Positions 30,290 through 39,404 of a stretch of 60,187 nt of DNA are shown here, one piece after another. Each line of letters begins with the position of its first letter. The stretch's first letter is position 1. Position numbers and translations under genes: made by a program. This DNA comes from an uncultured Bacteroidota bacterium (lineage in GTDB: Bacteria; Bacteroidota; Bacteroidia; Bacteroidales; WCHB1-69), in the NCBI GenBank assembly GCA_902796805.1, contig CADBQG010000004.1:1-60187 (forward strand), given 5' to 3'. A model generated the notes under the pieces. It had not been told where the DNA came from. It made no database searches and saw nothing but the letters and a program-made list of their open reading frames with translations.

Positions 30290-33200
30290 GTTTGGAAGTC
30301 TTTTCTTTGGAACTCTTCTTGCGCCTCTTCCGGATGTCGAAGTCCTTCTTGTAGCTCATGGCCACGCCGGCGGTGTAGTTGTTGTACGTTGACTCGTAGA
30401 AATACTCGTTGTCGCGGTCGCCGATATATGTATAGGCTTTCAGTTTCCAGGTCCCGGACTTGTTGAGGTTGTACTCCACGGCGAAGTTTCCGTACATGTT
30501 GTTGTATGCATTGGTAGACGTCCTGTCGTCGTAATAACCAATGCTGGTCGACATTGTAACCCTGTCCTTGAGAATGTTTGCGTTGGCCTTGAGCCCGTAT
30601 TCCGCCGAGCTTGTCTCGGTGGCCTGGTTATAAGTGATGCCGAACGTGCCGACCTTGCTGTCTATGACGTTCCCGAGCATGTTGTTGACTATGTTGCTGA
30701 ATATGCCGAGACCGCTCGGCCCCGAGCTGTTCGACGAGAACATATTCTCAGGCATGAACGAGTTCGTGATAAGAAAATATGCGAACTGCTTGGTCATATT
30801 CTCCGTGTTTTGCGTGTCAATAGCGGTGTAGAAAAGGTTGCGGACCTCACTGCTGCTGTTAGGCAACTCGAATCCGAAAGTGGGTTCCAGACGGCGCATC
30901 AGCGGGCCGCTCAGGTGAATCGAGGAATTCACATCAACATTCCCCGACGGGAGATACTGGGCGGGTATTATGTTCGAGAGCGACGTCCTCGACGTCTTGT
31001 AGGCCTGTAGGTCAACGGTCATGTTCTCTACAGGGCCGTCGAAGACGATGGCGCCGCCCGGCACAAGTGTGAACTTCGAGTTTACGACGCCGTAGAGCGA
31101 GATCTTGAAGTCGCCCGAATGGAGCAGCAGGTTACCGTACAGATTGAGGTCGTCGTTGTAAAGCAGCTGGAATCTGCCGTCGGCACGGGCGTTCATGGTT
31201 CCCCCTATCGACTCGATGTACAACTGCACATCAGCGTCGTTAGTGACACTAAAAGTAAAGTCGAAGTTCAGTGCCGTGGACGACTTCGTCTCCACATTGT
31301 TGTCTTTTTCGCCTGCCTTGACCTTGAAATGTATCATTTCTGTTTCAGATGCCGAACTTGCCGAAAGTACCTGAAGGGCGATGCTCGAGCCTTGCAGTGT
31401 CGTGATGTCGGGGCCGGAGAACGAGAGTGTGTTGCCGTCTCCCTTTATCGAGACTTCGCCCTTGACATACCCCTTGCCGTAGAAGAACGAGTTGGCGGTC
31501 CGCACTGTGTTGAGCGCCAATATGCGGTCAGTCTTGATGTTCAGGTCCACAAGAATGTCCTTGAACATGTTGTGAAGCACGTTGCCCCTCATAACCGCCT
31601 TGTTGCCGTCAGGGTCTCCAATAACCATGCCGTCGAAAAAGATTCCCTGCCTGTTGAACCTGATATCCTGGTCGCGGACGGAATACTCAGTGCCCAACGG
31701 GGCAATGCCCATGCTGGCGTCAACAACATGCACGGTACCGTCAAGATACGTTGAGTCAGGCGACGCATGGAAGTAAAGGTCGCCTGAAGCGGTGCCTGTG
31801 AGGTTGTCGCTGAAAGATGAGAGGAAAGGCGACAGGAAGTCGGCGTTAAGAGTGTCGAAAATCGCATGGGCGGCCAATTTGCCGTCGGCGTACGTGCCGG
31901 ATATGTCAGCAGTCTTGTTCTTCTCGTCCTGGAAAGTCTGCATATTGTATGAAGAGAGTGTCTCGAAGCCTATCGGGAAAGTGGCGTTGAAGAGACCGCC
32001 GGCAAAACGCATCTCGCTCTTCTGGCTCAGACCGGCCACAAGGAACATGTCGCCAAGGCGCGACCCGTTCATCGAGAACTCGTCCACAATGGTCTTTCCA
32101 AGAACCAACCTGCGCCCCTCCCAGTTGTGCAGGCTCAGATTTGCGAAAAGCCTTCCGTCGAACGACATGTTGTCGAGCAGCGGGTTTACCAACGACATAT
32201 CGACGTTCTTGGCCGCGGCAGTGAGCTTGCTGTCCTCCTTCGTGTCGTAAACCCCGTTGACGGCAATGTAACTGTCGCGGGTGAAGAACTCGAGATTGTC
32301 GAAGAGATACATGTGCGGCCTGATCCTCACCTCGTTGCTGTCGTTAAAATGACACTCGTAGTCCTTGAGATATATCTCTGAAGGCGCGAAGGAGAGGCCG
32401 ATGTCGTCTAACGTGGTGATGTCGGCGACGCCTTTGAGACGTGATATGTTGGCGTCAGCGTTGAACGGATTGTGCCAACTGAGGTCGAAATCCACAAGAT
32501 TCTCTGTCTCATCAGCCGTCATACTCACCTTGTCGAACACCAGCTTGCCCTTTCCGATGTTCACTACAGCCGAATCTCCAGTCATGTTCAAGTGCAGCGA
32601 CTCCTGGTCGCTTGAAGTCCCGTCAACTCTGAAGTTGTGAAGCCTGAACTTGTTGCGGACGGCGAAGAACGGAAGGCTCACCTCCGCCAAGTCGGGTGCG
32701 TTGTCCCTGCCGATGTCAATCTTCACCACAGAGTTCGAGGCAAGCAACATGTCGGGGTAGAAGAGCCTGATAAGCGGACGGGTGTTGTAAGTGTGGACGT
32801 TCAGTCTAAGGTATCCTCCTGAATTGTCTTCAATGCCTGATGCCGAATGAGTTTTTTGGCCGGCCTTGACAATGGAGGGAAGTAACCTGTGGGCTATACT
32901 CAACAGAGTGTCCTTCACGGAATTGAGCGGATATGTCGACTCAAAAGAAGCGTTGGCTATGTTCGACGAGAGAATGAACTTGTGGACCCGCTCGGTATTT
33001 ATGGCGGTGAGCCTGAGGCGCTCGTTCTGGAGGCTGTCCTCGTTGTAGTGGAATTTCACGTTGTCGCAGCCTATGAAGCCATTGACATTCTCAATGTTAT
33101 CACCTCTGAGGTTCACCTGGAAATTGTCGAAACTCAGTTTAACCGAAGGGTTTTTCTGAAGCGCAAGCAGCACCTTGTCGAACCCGGCTGCTGTTGCCGA

Positions 33201-34856
33201 GTCAACTTTTGGAAGCATTGAGGCTATCTCCCCGGCGCGGAAGTCATCCACGGAGACACTTCCCTGGAGCATCGGCTCCGGGTTGGATATGTCGAGCTGA
33301 ACGACAGCCTTGCCCACGGCGTTCCGGTCGTCAATCGACAACGTCGCATTGTACAATCTGTTCTGATAATCGCCATCGACCTTGATGTTGCGGAACGGAT
33401 ACCCCTTGATTGGAAGAGTTCCTATGTCGCCGGAAATGTGGGCCTCGGCGTTCTTGACTGCTTCGGCGGTGAGTTCTTGCGACGGGATGAATCCGTCGAG
33501 CGAAATATCCAGAGCGGTTCTGCCAAGCACCTTCGGAGCCGCTATGCCGGCAAGGTTGAAGCCTTTGGAAGTAATCCTTCCGGCAAAGTCAGTACGCCCT
33601 CCAATTGGGACAGTTTCTAATTTTGCCGACACAGGCCCCATCTTAGTCCCGGCGTTGATGTCGGCGATGAATTTGTTCAACGACCCCTCGAAAGTCCCGT
33701 CTATGGCCACTTTGCCGATTTTCGCAACTGAAGCTGGCAACTTCGGGGTTTTGCCCTTCGGAAGCGCGAAGCGGTTCACGTCAGCGAGATACACTGAAGA
33801 GGAATCGAGCCTTACATCGAAAGATGCCTCCTTTATGCTGATTATGTCGCGTGCTGACAGACTGCCGGAAACGAAGTTGCCGCCGAGCCAAGCCACCTTG
33901 AACTTGTCGAGGGTGAAGTCGGTAACATAGCCGTGGAGACTGTCGGCATCGACATAGAAAACTTCATTCATTCCCTTTACAGCCGGTGCAAACCCCGCCA
34001 CGTCGCCAAAATAGAGCACCGAGGGACGCACTTTAGAGGTGATGAGTACCGAATCGAGGAAATCTGCATAGGTCTTCCAAGAGTCGTATGAGAAATTCAG
34101 GTCGAGGTCGAGGTCTGAATTATCTGTCTTGATCTTCAGATTGTCCAAATCGAGTTCCTTAGAACAAATCCTGAAATCGCCGCTCAACCTCTCAAGGTCG
34201 AAGCCGCCGTACTGCTTAAATGACAAATCATTGATTTTCATTGAGATGTCGTCATTTACGAGAAGAAAGTCATCTGCCCTGATGCTTATGTCTTCAAGTT
34301 CGAAGAATGAGTAGTCTATGTCCGGATTCCCCTTGGTGTCGAAGACGCGGCGCTTGTTGTCGTCAATCAACACGAACATTCCGTCTTCGATGGCAACCGA
34401 ATTGGCGGTGAGTGTGAAGGTGCTGCCGCCGTCAGGTGATTTCGGGAACTTTGACGACCAAACAGACACATTTATGTCGTCCTCACCCTTGTATGTCCTG
34501 AGCGTTATTTCCGGATTCTCGAACTCCACATCTCCGAGCCCGAGAGACACCGGATCGAGTTTGAGCGACTTGAGACGGGCCTTTACTTTCTTGGAGTATA
34601 TCATGTTGTTGCCGTGATGGTCCTTGAACGTAACATCATGCGCCACCACTTTCAATGCGGGGGTGATTCTGACTTTAGCGATAGAAAACTCAGAGCCCCA
34701 CTTTTCGCTCAGAGCCGACGTTACCTTGCGTACGACGGCGGTCTGTATTTCGGACACGAAGAGTAGCCCGACTATCAGAAAGTCGAGTGCCAACAGCACA
34801 GCCACTACGATTGCGACTGCCTTAAAGGCCTTCTTCACACCGTTTTTGCTCATCAC
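30276..34856 (-). CDS. tamB: TamB/AsmA-like intermembrane lipid-transport protein
   Basis: Very large inner-membrane-anchored periplasmic protein (1526 residues). One transmembrane helix near the N-terminus (VAIVVAVLLALDFLIVGLLF), AsmA-like start (VTFKDHHGNN, FENPEITLRTYKGEDDINV), a long stretch of repetitive beta-strands forming the hydrophobic groove, and the C-terminal TamB (DUF490) domain near GFELPNSSSEVRNLFYTAID with strand-like ends (FGITYNQ, YYDDRTSTNAYNNMYGNFAV). It bridges inner and outer membrane and moves phospholipid or helps outer-membrane protein assembly. First gene of the operon with perM and lolA. TamA was not seen nearby. Confidence 0.92.
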   Translation of the reverse strand: MMSKNGVKKAFKAVAIVVAVLLALDFLIVGLLFVSEIQTAVVRKVTSALSEKWGSEFSIAKVRITPALKVVAHDVTFKDHHGNNMIYSKKVKARLKSLKLDPVSLGLGDVEFENPEITLRTYKGEDDINVSVWSSKFPKSPDGGSTFTLTANSVAIEDGMFVLIDDNKRRVFDTKGNPDIDYSFFELEDISIRADDFLLVNDDISMKINDLSFKQYGGFDLERLSGDFRICSKELDLDNLKIKTDNSDLDLDLNFSYDSWKTYADFLDSVLITSKVRPSVLYFGDVAGFAPAVKGMNEVFYVDADSLHGYVTDFTLDKFKVAWLGGNFVSGSLSARDIISIKEASFDVRLDSSSVYLADVNRFALPKGKTPKLPASVAKIGKVAIDGTFEGSLNKFIADINAGTKMGPVSAKLETVPIGGRTDFAGRITSKGFNLAGIAAPKVLGRTALDISLDGFIPSQELTAEAVKNAEAHISGDIGTLPIKGYPFRNIKVDGDYQNRLYNATLSIDDRNAVGKAVVQLDISNPEPMLQGSVSVDDFRAGEIASMLPKVDSATAAGFDKVLLALQKNPSVKLSFDNFQVNLRGDNIENVNGFIGCDNVKFHYNEDSLQNERLRLTAINTERVHKFILSSNIANASFESTYPLNSVKDTLLSIAHRLLPSIVKAGQKTHSASGIEDNSGGYLRLNVHTYNTRPLIRLFYPDMLLASNSVVKIDIGRDNAPDLAEVSLPFFAVRNKFRLHNFRVDGTSSDQESLHLNMTGDSAVVNIGKGKLVFDKVSMTADETENLVDFDLSWHNPFNADANISRLKGVADITTLDDIGLSFAPSEIYLKDYECHFNDSNEVRIRPHMYLFDNLEFFTRDSYIAVNGVYDTKEDSKLTAAAKNVDMSLVNPLLDNMSFDGRLFANLSLHNWEGRRLVLGKTIVDEFSMNGSRLGDMFLVAGLSQKSEMRFAGGLFNATFPIGFETLSSYNMQTFQDEKNKTADISGTYADGKLAAHAIFDTLNADFLSPFLSSFSDNLTGTASGDLYFHASPDSTYLDGTVHVVDASMGIAPLGTEYSVRDQDIRFNRQGIFFDGMVIGDPDGNKAVMRGNVLHNMFKDILVDLNIKTDRILALNTVRTANSFFYGKGYVKGEVSIKGDGNTLSFSGPDITTLQGSSIALQVLSASSASETEMIHFKVKAGEKDNNVETKSSTALNFDFTFSVTNDADVQLYIESIGGTMNARADGRFQLLYNDDLNLYGNLLLHSGDFKISLYGVVNSKFTLVPGGAIVFDGPVENMTVDLQAYKTSRTSLSNIIPAQYLPSGNVDVNSSIHLSGPLMRRLEPTFGFELPNSSSEVRNLFYTAIDTQNTENMTKQFAYFLITNSFMPENMFSSNSSGPSGLGIFSNIVNNMLGNVIDSKVGTFGITYNQATETSSAEYGLKANANILKDRVTMSTSIGYYDDRTSTNAYNNMYGNFAVEYNLNKSGTWKLKAYTYIGDRDNEYFYESTYNNYTAGVAMSYKKDFDIRKRRKKSSKEKTSKHEQQ

Positions 34857-34879
34857 TATACTTCAACTGTTTTAAACCT

Positions 34880-34888
34880 GCAAAGATA
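34880..34888 (-). promoter_or_regulatory. -7 box (TATCTTTGC) of the tamB-perM-lolA operon
   Basis: Minus-strand TATCTTTGC, 24 bases before the tamB ATG at 34856. Confidence 0.65.
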
Positions 34889-34941
34889 CACTTTTTGTTG
34901 AAGGGTTTGTATTTGAAGAGACTATCGGAAAGTTTGAAAAT

Positions 34942-36084
34942 TTAAAGTTGTGAAAGTTCCACACACGCGGCATACATAGTTGTTACTTCAACCGGATTGA
35001 GAAGAACGAAACCCGAGCTCCATTTTCCGCCGTTCATGACGAGTGGTTTCAAAGATTTCTCTTTGTCCACCAAGGCCTTGAGCTCGCCGCGCTTGCTGGA
35101 GCGAAGTATCTTGAACGTCCCTTGGGAGGAGGCATTGCAGTGATTCTTGAAGATGCTGTGCGCCGCGGCGCCCATGGTGCGCCTCACATTGGCCTCAGAA
35201 AACGGCTGCAGACGGTAGCCGCCATCTTCATACACGAACATGTCAACGCCGACATTACCTTGATAGAAAGGGGCTATCTCAGCTCTGATGAAGCCCGCCA
35301 CAAGTTCCCTCACATCGTCAAGAACCTCAATGCCGACATATTTTCTTAAAATGTCGATGATGTGTGCGTCGGAAGCAAGAGTGTTGCACTCATACGCGTA
35401 GCCACGCGTCCTGAAGAGTGAGAATCCGACGAAGTCGACACTTTCGGAGGAGACGTTGAACTCCATGGCAAAGTCCTGCACAACACGCAGGTGATTCTCG
35501 GCAAGAATCGAGCCCTGTCTTGCAATCACGCCCGAGGCCTGGCGGAGCAGCGTTGGGGTGCACTTGCCATGGGCGTAGAGATGACCGCGCCCGTTGCCGG
35601 AATACGGCGACTTCAGCAACGTGTGCCCGCGGCCCTCTACAAAACCGACCACCTGGTCTGGTGACGAAAGCATCTTGGCGGGTTCCGGAAAAAGTTGCGT
35701 GTATCTGCTCTCTTTCTTCAAGAACTCCTGCGCCTTGACAGCGGTTTTCCTATGCGACAGGTCCCTTATCTTCGCGACCTCACGTTCCGACGGCATAATG
35801 TGTTCGGGCACACCGGAGTCGAGAAGATGCTTGCGCACAGCGGAATCCCAGCCCCAAGGGATTACCTTGCTGATTTCAGCCACGTTGCAATCAAGAGCGC
35901 GGTTGTCGCACAATTCGCCTTTTTCTTCAAAATACAAGTTGTGCACAAGGCCCTCTGGAGATGAATACAAGAGAAAAGGGGCGCAGTCGTATGAGAACCG
36001 CACAGCTGAGCGAGGCGGCACATAGTGCCGGTTGCCGTCTGCAAGCGCATAGTCATGCTCTGGATTGAAGACAAAAAGTTCCAT
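34942..36084 (-). CDS. Conserved protein with ATP-grasp-like features, unknown function
   Basis: I do not know a named function. The 380-residue protein begins MELFVFNPEHDYALA, a start shared by conserved Bacteroidota hypotheticals. An ATP-grasp-like layout is visible: a glycine-rich loop LLKSPYSGNGRG near residue 185, AMEFNVSSES in the central sheet, and NVGVDMFVYEDGGYR followed by SEANVRRTMG, matching the metal-binding E/N...N-R-x-x-MG pattern. It would ligate or condense an unknown acid. The ATG at 36084 is chosen since an earlier in-frame ATG (36174) lies beyond its promoter. Confidence 0.75.
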   Translation of the reverse strand: MELFVFNPEHDYALADGNRHYVPPRSAVRFSYDCAPFLLYSSPEGLVHNLYFEEKGELCDNRALDCNVAEISKVIPWGWDSAVRKHLLDSGVPEHIMPSEREVAKIRDLSHRKTAVKAQEFLKKESRYTQLFPEPAKMLSSPDQVVGFVEGRGHTLLKSPYSGNGRGHLYAHGKCTPTLLRQASGVIARQGSILAENHLRVVQDFAMEFNVSSESVDFVGFSLFRTRGYAYECNTLASDAHIIDILRKYVGIEVLDDVRELVAGFIRAEIAPFYQGNVGVDMFVYEDGGYRLQPFSEANVRRTMGAAAHSIFKNHCNASSQGTFKILRSSKRGELKALVDKEKSLKPLVMNGGKWSSGFVLLNPVEVTTMYAACVELSQL

Positions 36085-36097
36085 CGGCGGGATGATT

Positions 36098-36131
36098 TTT
36101 GACAGTGCAAAGATAAAAAAGTTATCTTTGC
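36098..36131 (+). promoter_or_regulatory. Promoter of the hpt-adk-dxr-rsgA operon
   Basis: -33 element TTTG (36098-36101) and -7 box TATCTTTG (36123-36130) with 21 bases between; the hpt ATG follows 25 bases later. It overlaps the opposing promoter almost completely. Confidence 0.75.
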
Positions 36132-36139
36132 GCCACAAA
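36107..36139 (-). promoter_or_regulatory. Divergent promoter of the ATP-grasp-like gene
   Basis: Minus-strand TTTG (36136-36139) and TATCTTTG (36108-36115) with 20 bases between; the ATG at 36084 follows. The two -7 boxes, GCAAAGATA and TATCTTTGC, are inverted copies 7 bases apart. Confidence 0.75.
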
Positions 36140-36155
36140 ACAGACAGAAACAGAC

Positions 36156-36692
36156 ATGTGTGAATGCGTAACATTTTTAGACAAGACTTTCGTGAAGTAC
36201 ATAACGTCCGAGGAAATCGACAGGGCCGTCGCGCGCGTGGCGGCCGAGATTGAATCGGAATACAGAGATGACGATCCCATACTTCTGATTACATTGAACG
36301 GTGCCGTGTTTTTCGCCGTCGACCTAATCAAGAGGCTCGACTTCAAATGCAGGATAACTTGCGTGAAGGTATCTTCCTACGCCGGCACCGAGTCGACAGG
36401 GAACATCAAGGCACTTATAGGGCTCAACGAGGATGTAAAAGGCAAGCGCGTGCTGATATTGGAGGACATCGTCGACACGGGGCACACTTACAGTCATCTC
36501 CACAGGATGCTTTCGGAGGCTGGTGCGAAAGATGTGCGCATAGCCACCATGACAATGAAGCCAGACGCTTACAAAGGCGATCTCCCGGTACACTACGTCT
36601 GCCTCAACATCCCGAACAGGTTCGTGATCGGCCACGGCCTCGACTACGACGGGTACGGCAGGAACCTCAACGACATCTATCAACTGAAATAA
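36156..36692 (+). CDS. hpt: Hypoxanthine phosphoribosyltransferase
   Basis: Purine salvage: hypoxanthine or guanine plus PRPP to IMP or GMP, in the cytoplasm. The PRPP-binding motif VLILEDIVDTGHTYSHL is clear, the flexible loop starts at VSSYAGTESTG and the base-binding end is FVIGHGLDYDGYGRNL. 178 residues, normal. First gene of an operon with adk 19 bases downstream, so two purine-nucleotide enzymes are paired. It starts 25 bases after its -7 box. Confidence 0.96.
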   Translation: MCECVTFLDKTFVKYITSEEIDRAVARVAAEIESEYRDDDPILLITLNGAVFFAVDLIKRLDFKCRITCVKVSSYAGTESTGNIKALIGLNEDVKGKRVLILEDIVDTGHTYSHLHRMLSEAGAKDVRIATMTMKPDAYKGDLPVHYVCLNIPNRFVIGHGLDYDGYGRNLNDIYQLK

Positions 36693-36711
36693 AAAAACAA
36701 GGAATACAGAA

Positions 36712-37287
36712 ATGAAACAGCTCAACATTGTAATGTTCGGCGCCCCCGGCAGCGGAAAGGGGACACAAGCCAAACGGATGGCCGAAAAATACGGCCTGAT
36801 GCACGTCTCCACAGGAGACCTGTTCCGCCACGAGATCTCAAACAAGACTCCGCTCGGCATGAAAGCCCAGGAAATCATCAACAACGGCGGTCTCGTCCCC
36901 GACGATATAACACTCGGGATGCTCCGCAACCACCTTGAAAAGCACGCCGGAAGCAAAGGGTTCATCTTCGACGGCGTGCCGCGCACAATCAAACAGGCCG
37001 AGATGCTTGACGACAAATCGATGTTCCCCGGACTTGACATAACGAGAGTGATATACCTCCACGTCGGCATGGAGGAAGTTCAGAGCAGAATCCTCAAACG
37101 CGCGATGATAGAGCAACGCGCCGACGACACGCCCGAGACCGTCAAGGCCCGCGTGGAGAATTTCTTCGCGCAGACAATGCCTTTGGTGGAATATTACAGC
37201 AGCCGCGACAAACTCGTTGAGATCGACGGGATGCAGGACATAGAACAAGTTTTCAGCGACATCTGCAAAATAATCGACACTCTTTAA
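36712..37287 (+). CDS. adk: Adenylate kinase, short-lid type
   Basis: Balances ATP, ADP and AMP. P-loop MFGAPGSGKGTQAKRM, AMP-binding GLMHVSTGDLFR and FDGVPRTIKQAEML, and a short lid around RAMIEQRADDTPETVKARVENF, without zinc cysteines. 191 residues. A single base separates its stop from the dxr ATG. The VPR in place of the usual FPR of the AMP loop is a minor variation. Confidence 0.97.
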   Translation: MKQLNIVMFGAPGSGKGTQAKRMAEKYGLMHVSTGDLFRHEISNKTPLGMKAQEIINNGGLVPDDITLGMLRNHLEKHAGSKGFIFDGVPRTIKQAEMLDDKSMFPGLDITRVIYLHVGMEEVQSRILKRAMIEQRADDTPETVKARVENFFAQTMPLVEYYSSRDKLVEIDGMQDIEQVFSDICKIIDTL

Positions 37288-37288
37288 G

Positions 37289-38473
37289 ATGGCAGCAGGA
37301 GAGGAGAAATCACCCCGCCGGATAGCCGTACTCGGCTCCACCGGCTCCATCGGCACACAGGCTCTCGAGGTTATCGAGCGGCATCCCGAGGCTCTGCAGG
37401 TAGAGGTGTTGGCCGCATATTCGAACGCAAGGTTGCTCATAGAGCAGGCGAGAAAGCACAAGCCGAACATTGTGGTTGCCGTAGAGGAGCAGGCTTACAA
37501 GGCAGTGAAAGACGCTCTGGCAGACGAGGATATCAAGGTTTTCTTCGGAGAAGACGCTTTGTGCGGCGTCTGCGAGATGGACTGCGTTGACATGGTGTTG
37601 TCGAGCATCGTTGGGGTTGCGGGGCTGCGACCGGCATACGCCACAGTAGCCTGCGGAACGCCGCTTGCAATAGCCAACAAGGAGACCCTGGTGGTTGCCG
37701 GGGACATCATCATGGGCACCGCTGCAAAAAACAACGCGCCGGTTCTGCCAGTCGACTCCGAACATTCGGCAATATTCCAGTGCCTCGCCGGGGAGTTCCA
37801 AAACCCGGTGGAGAAAATCATCATCACAGCCTCGGGCGGCGCTTTCAGGGGCTTCACCAAGGAGCAGCTTCAAAATGTCACCCTTGGCGACGCGCTGCGC
37901 CACCCAAACTGGAGCATGGGCCCCAAGGTCACCATCGACAGCGCGACATTGATGAACAAAGGCCTGGAGATCATCGAGGCCAAATGGCTTTTCAACACAC
38001 CACTCGACGACATCGAAGTTGTGGTGCACCCGCAGTCGGTGATACACTCCATGGTGCAGTTCCGCGACGGAGCCGTGAAGGCCCAGTTAGGCATCCCTGA
38101 CATGCGCCTCCCGATACTCTACGCCCTCTCCTACCCTCTCCGCCTGCCTCTGCCCTACCCGCGCCTCGACTTCAGGAAGCTTTCGCAGTTAACATTCGAG
38201 CAACCCGACACCGAGACATTCCCTTGCCTCGACATCGCCTACAAGGCTGCCCGTGAAGGCGGCGGGAAACCCTGCATAATGAACGCAGCCAACGAGGCCG
38301 CAGTCAGCATGTTCATGAATGGCAAGATAAGTTTCACCGACATTCCCAGGATTATCGAGGATGCCCTTGCCACCGTTTCTGACACCAAGCCTTCAGACAT
38401 TGACGGTTACTTATCTCTTGACACAGAAGTCAAGGCAATGATTTTCGACAAATATGGAAGGCCTTGTAGTTAA
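37289..38473 (+). CDS. dxr: 1-deoxy-D-xylulose-5-phosphate reductoisomerase
   Basis: Second step of the MEP isoprenoid pathway; NADPH-dependent. NADPH loop VLGSTGSIGTQAL, catalytic metal ligands in VDSEHSAIFQ, mobile loop SASGGAFRGF, GPKVTIDSATLMNKGLE, and HPQSVIHSMV. 394 residues. The last 20 bases overlap the start of rsgA in another frame. IspG of the same pathway lies at 53.4 kb in this window. An adk-dxr neighbourhood with rsgA is compact and probably one transcript. Confidence 0.97.
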   Translation: MAAGEEKSPRRIAVLGSTGSIGTQALEVIERHPEALQVEVLAAYSNARLLIEQARKHKPNIVVAVEEQAYKAVKDALADEDIKVFFGEDALCGVCEMDCVDMVLSSIVGVAGLRPAYATVACGTPLAIANKETLVVAGDIIMGTAAKNNAPVLPVDSEHSAIFQCLAGEFQNPVEKIIITASGGAFRGFTKEQLQNVTLGDALRHPNWSMGPKVTIDSATLMNKGLEIIEAKWLFNTPLDDIEVVVHPQSVIHSMVQFRDGAVKAQLGIPDMRLPILYALSYPLRLPLPYPRLDFRKLSQLTFEQPDTETFPCLDIAYKAAREGGGKPCIMNAANEAAVSMFMNGKISFTDIPRIIEDALATVSDTKPSDIDGYLSLDTEVKAMIFDKYGRPCS

Positions 38474-39386
38474 ATCCACGGGAAGCTGGTATTCGGTCAT
38501 CACCCCGGGAATGAACTATGTTGAATGCCGCCTGCGTGGACAGTTCCGCATAAAGGGCATCAAGGACACGAACCCCGTTATCGTAGGCGACCGCGTGGAG
38601 TTCGAGATGGAGAACGACGGTTCCGGCGTAATCACTAACATCAGGAAACGTAAGAACTACATCGAGAGAAAATCCACGAACCTTTCCAAGATAAGCCATC
38701 TGATAGCTGCCAACATCGACATGCTTTTTCTGACAGTAACCCTCAAGCAGCCGAGGACATCGCTCGGCTTCATCGACCGTATGCTTGTCGCGGCGGAAAG
38801 TTTCAGAATCCCCACATGTCTCATTTTCAACAAGACAGACCTGTACAACGAGGCCGAAAAAGCTGTTGTCAACGAACTGGCTGAACTCTACGGGAGCATT
38901 GGCTACGACATCGTTAAGTCATCCGTTGTTGACGGCAGCGGCATAGAGGAAATCCGAAGGAAGATTGACGGGAACGTGTGCCTTTTCAGCGGCCATTCGG
39001 GTACTGGCAAGTCGGCCATAATCTCGGCTGTGGACCCGAGGCTCGACCTGCGCACCGGAGAAATATCCTCAGTGCATAAAAAAGGCAGGCACACCACAAC
39101 ATTCGCCGAGATGTTCCCCATGGCCGGCGGTTTCATGATTGACACCCCGGGAATAAAGGAATTCGGCCTGATACAATACTCAAGGCAAGAGATACGCGAC
39201 TATTTTCCTGAGATACGGAAGTTGAACAGCCTCTGCAAGTTCAACGACTGCACACACACGCACGAGCCGCACTGCGCGGTCGTGGAAGCGGTGGAGTCAG
39301 GAGAGATAGCTCTTTCGCGTTACACGAACTACATTGCAATACTGAACGACGACGACATGCAGTTAGCCGACTGGCAGTTGAGGTAG
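38454..39386 (+). CDS. rsgA: Ribosome small-subunit GTPase RsgA
   Basis: Circularly permuted GTPase that checks 30S subunit maturation. N-terminal OB fold (GSWYSVI ... VEFEMENDGSG), then permuted G motifs in the order G4 (FNKTDLYNE), G1 (SGHSGTGKSAI), G3 (DTPGIKEFGL), and a C-terminal zinc knuckle with Cys-Cys-His-Cys in CKFNDCTHTHEPHC. 310 residues. The start overlaps dxr by 20 bases, suggesting coupled translation. It converges with pyrF 18 bases after its stop. Confidence 0.96.
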   Translation: MEGLVVKSTGSWYSVITPGMNYVECRLRGQFRIKGIKDTNPVIVGDRVEFEMENDGSGVITNIRKRKNYIERKSTNLSKISHLIAANIDMLFLTVTLKQPRTSLGFIDRMLVAAESFRIPTCLIFNKTDLYNEAEKAVVNELAELYGSIGYDIVKSSVVDGSGIEEIRRKIDGNVCLFSGHSGTGKSAIISAVDPRLDLRTGEISSVHKKGRHTTTFAEMFPMAGGFMIDTPGIKEFGLIQYSRQEIRDYFPEIRKLNSLCKFNDCTHTHEPHCAVVEAVESGEIALSRYTNYIAILNDDDMQLADWQLR

Positions 39387-39404
39387 TTTCTTAAGAGACG
39401 CAGT

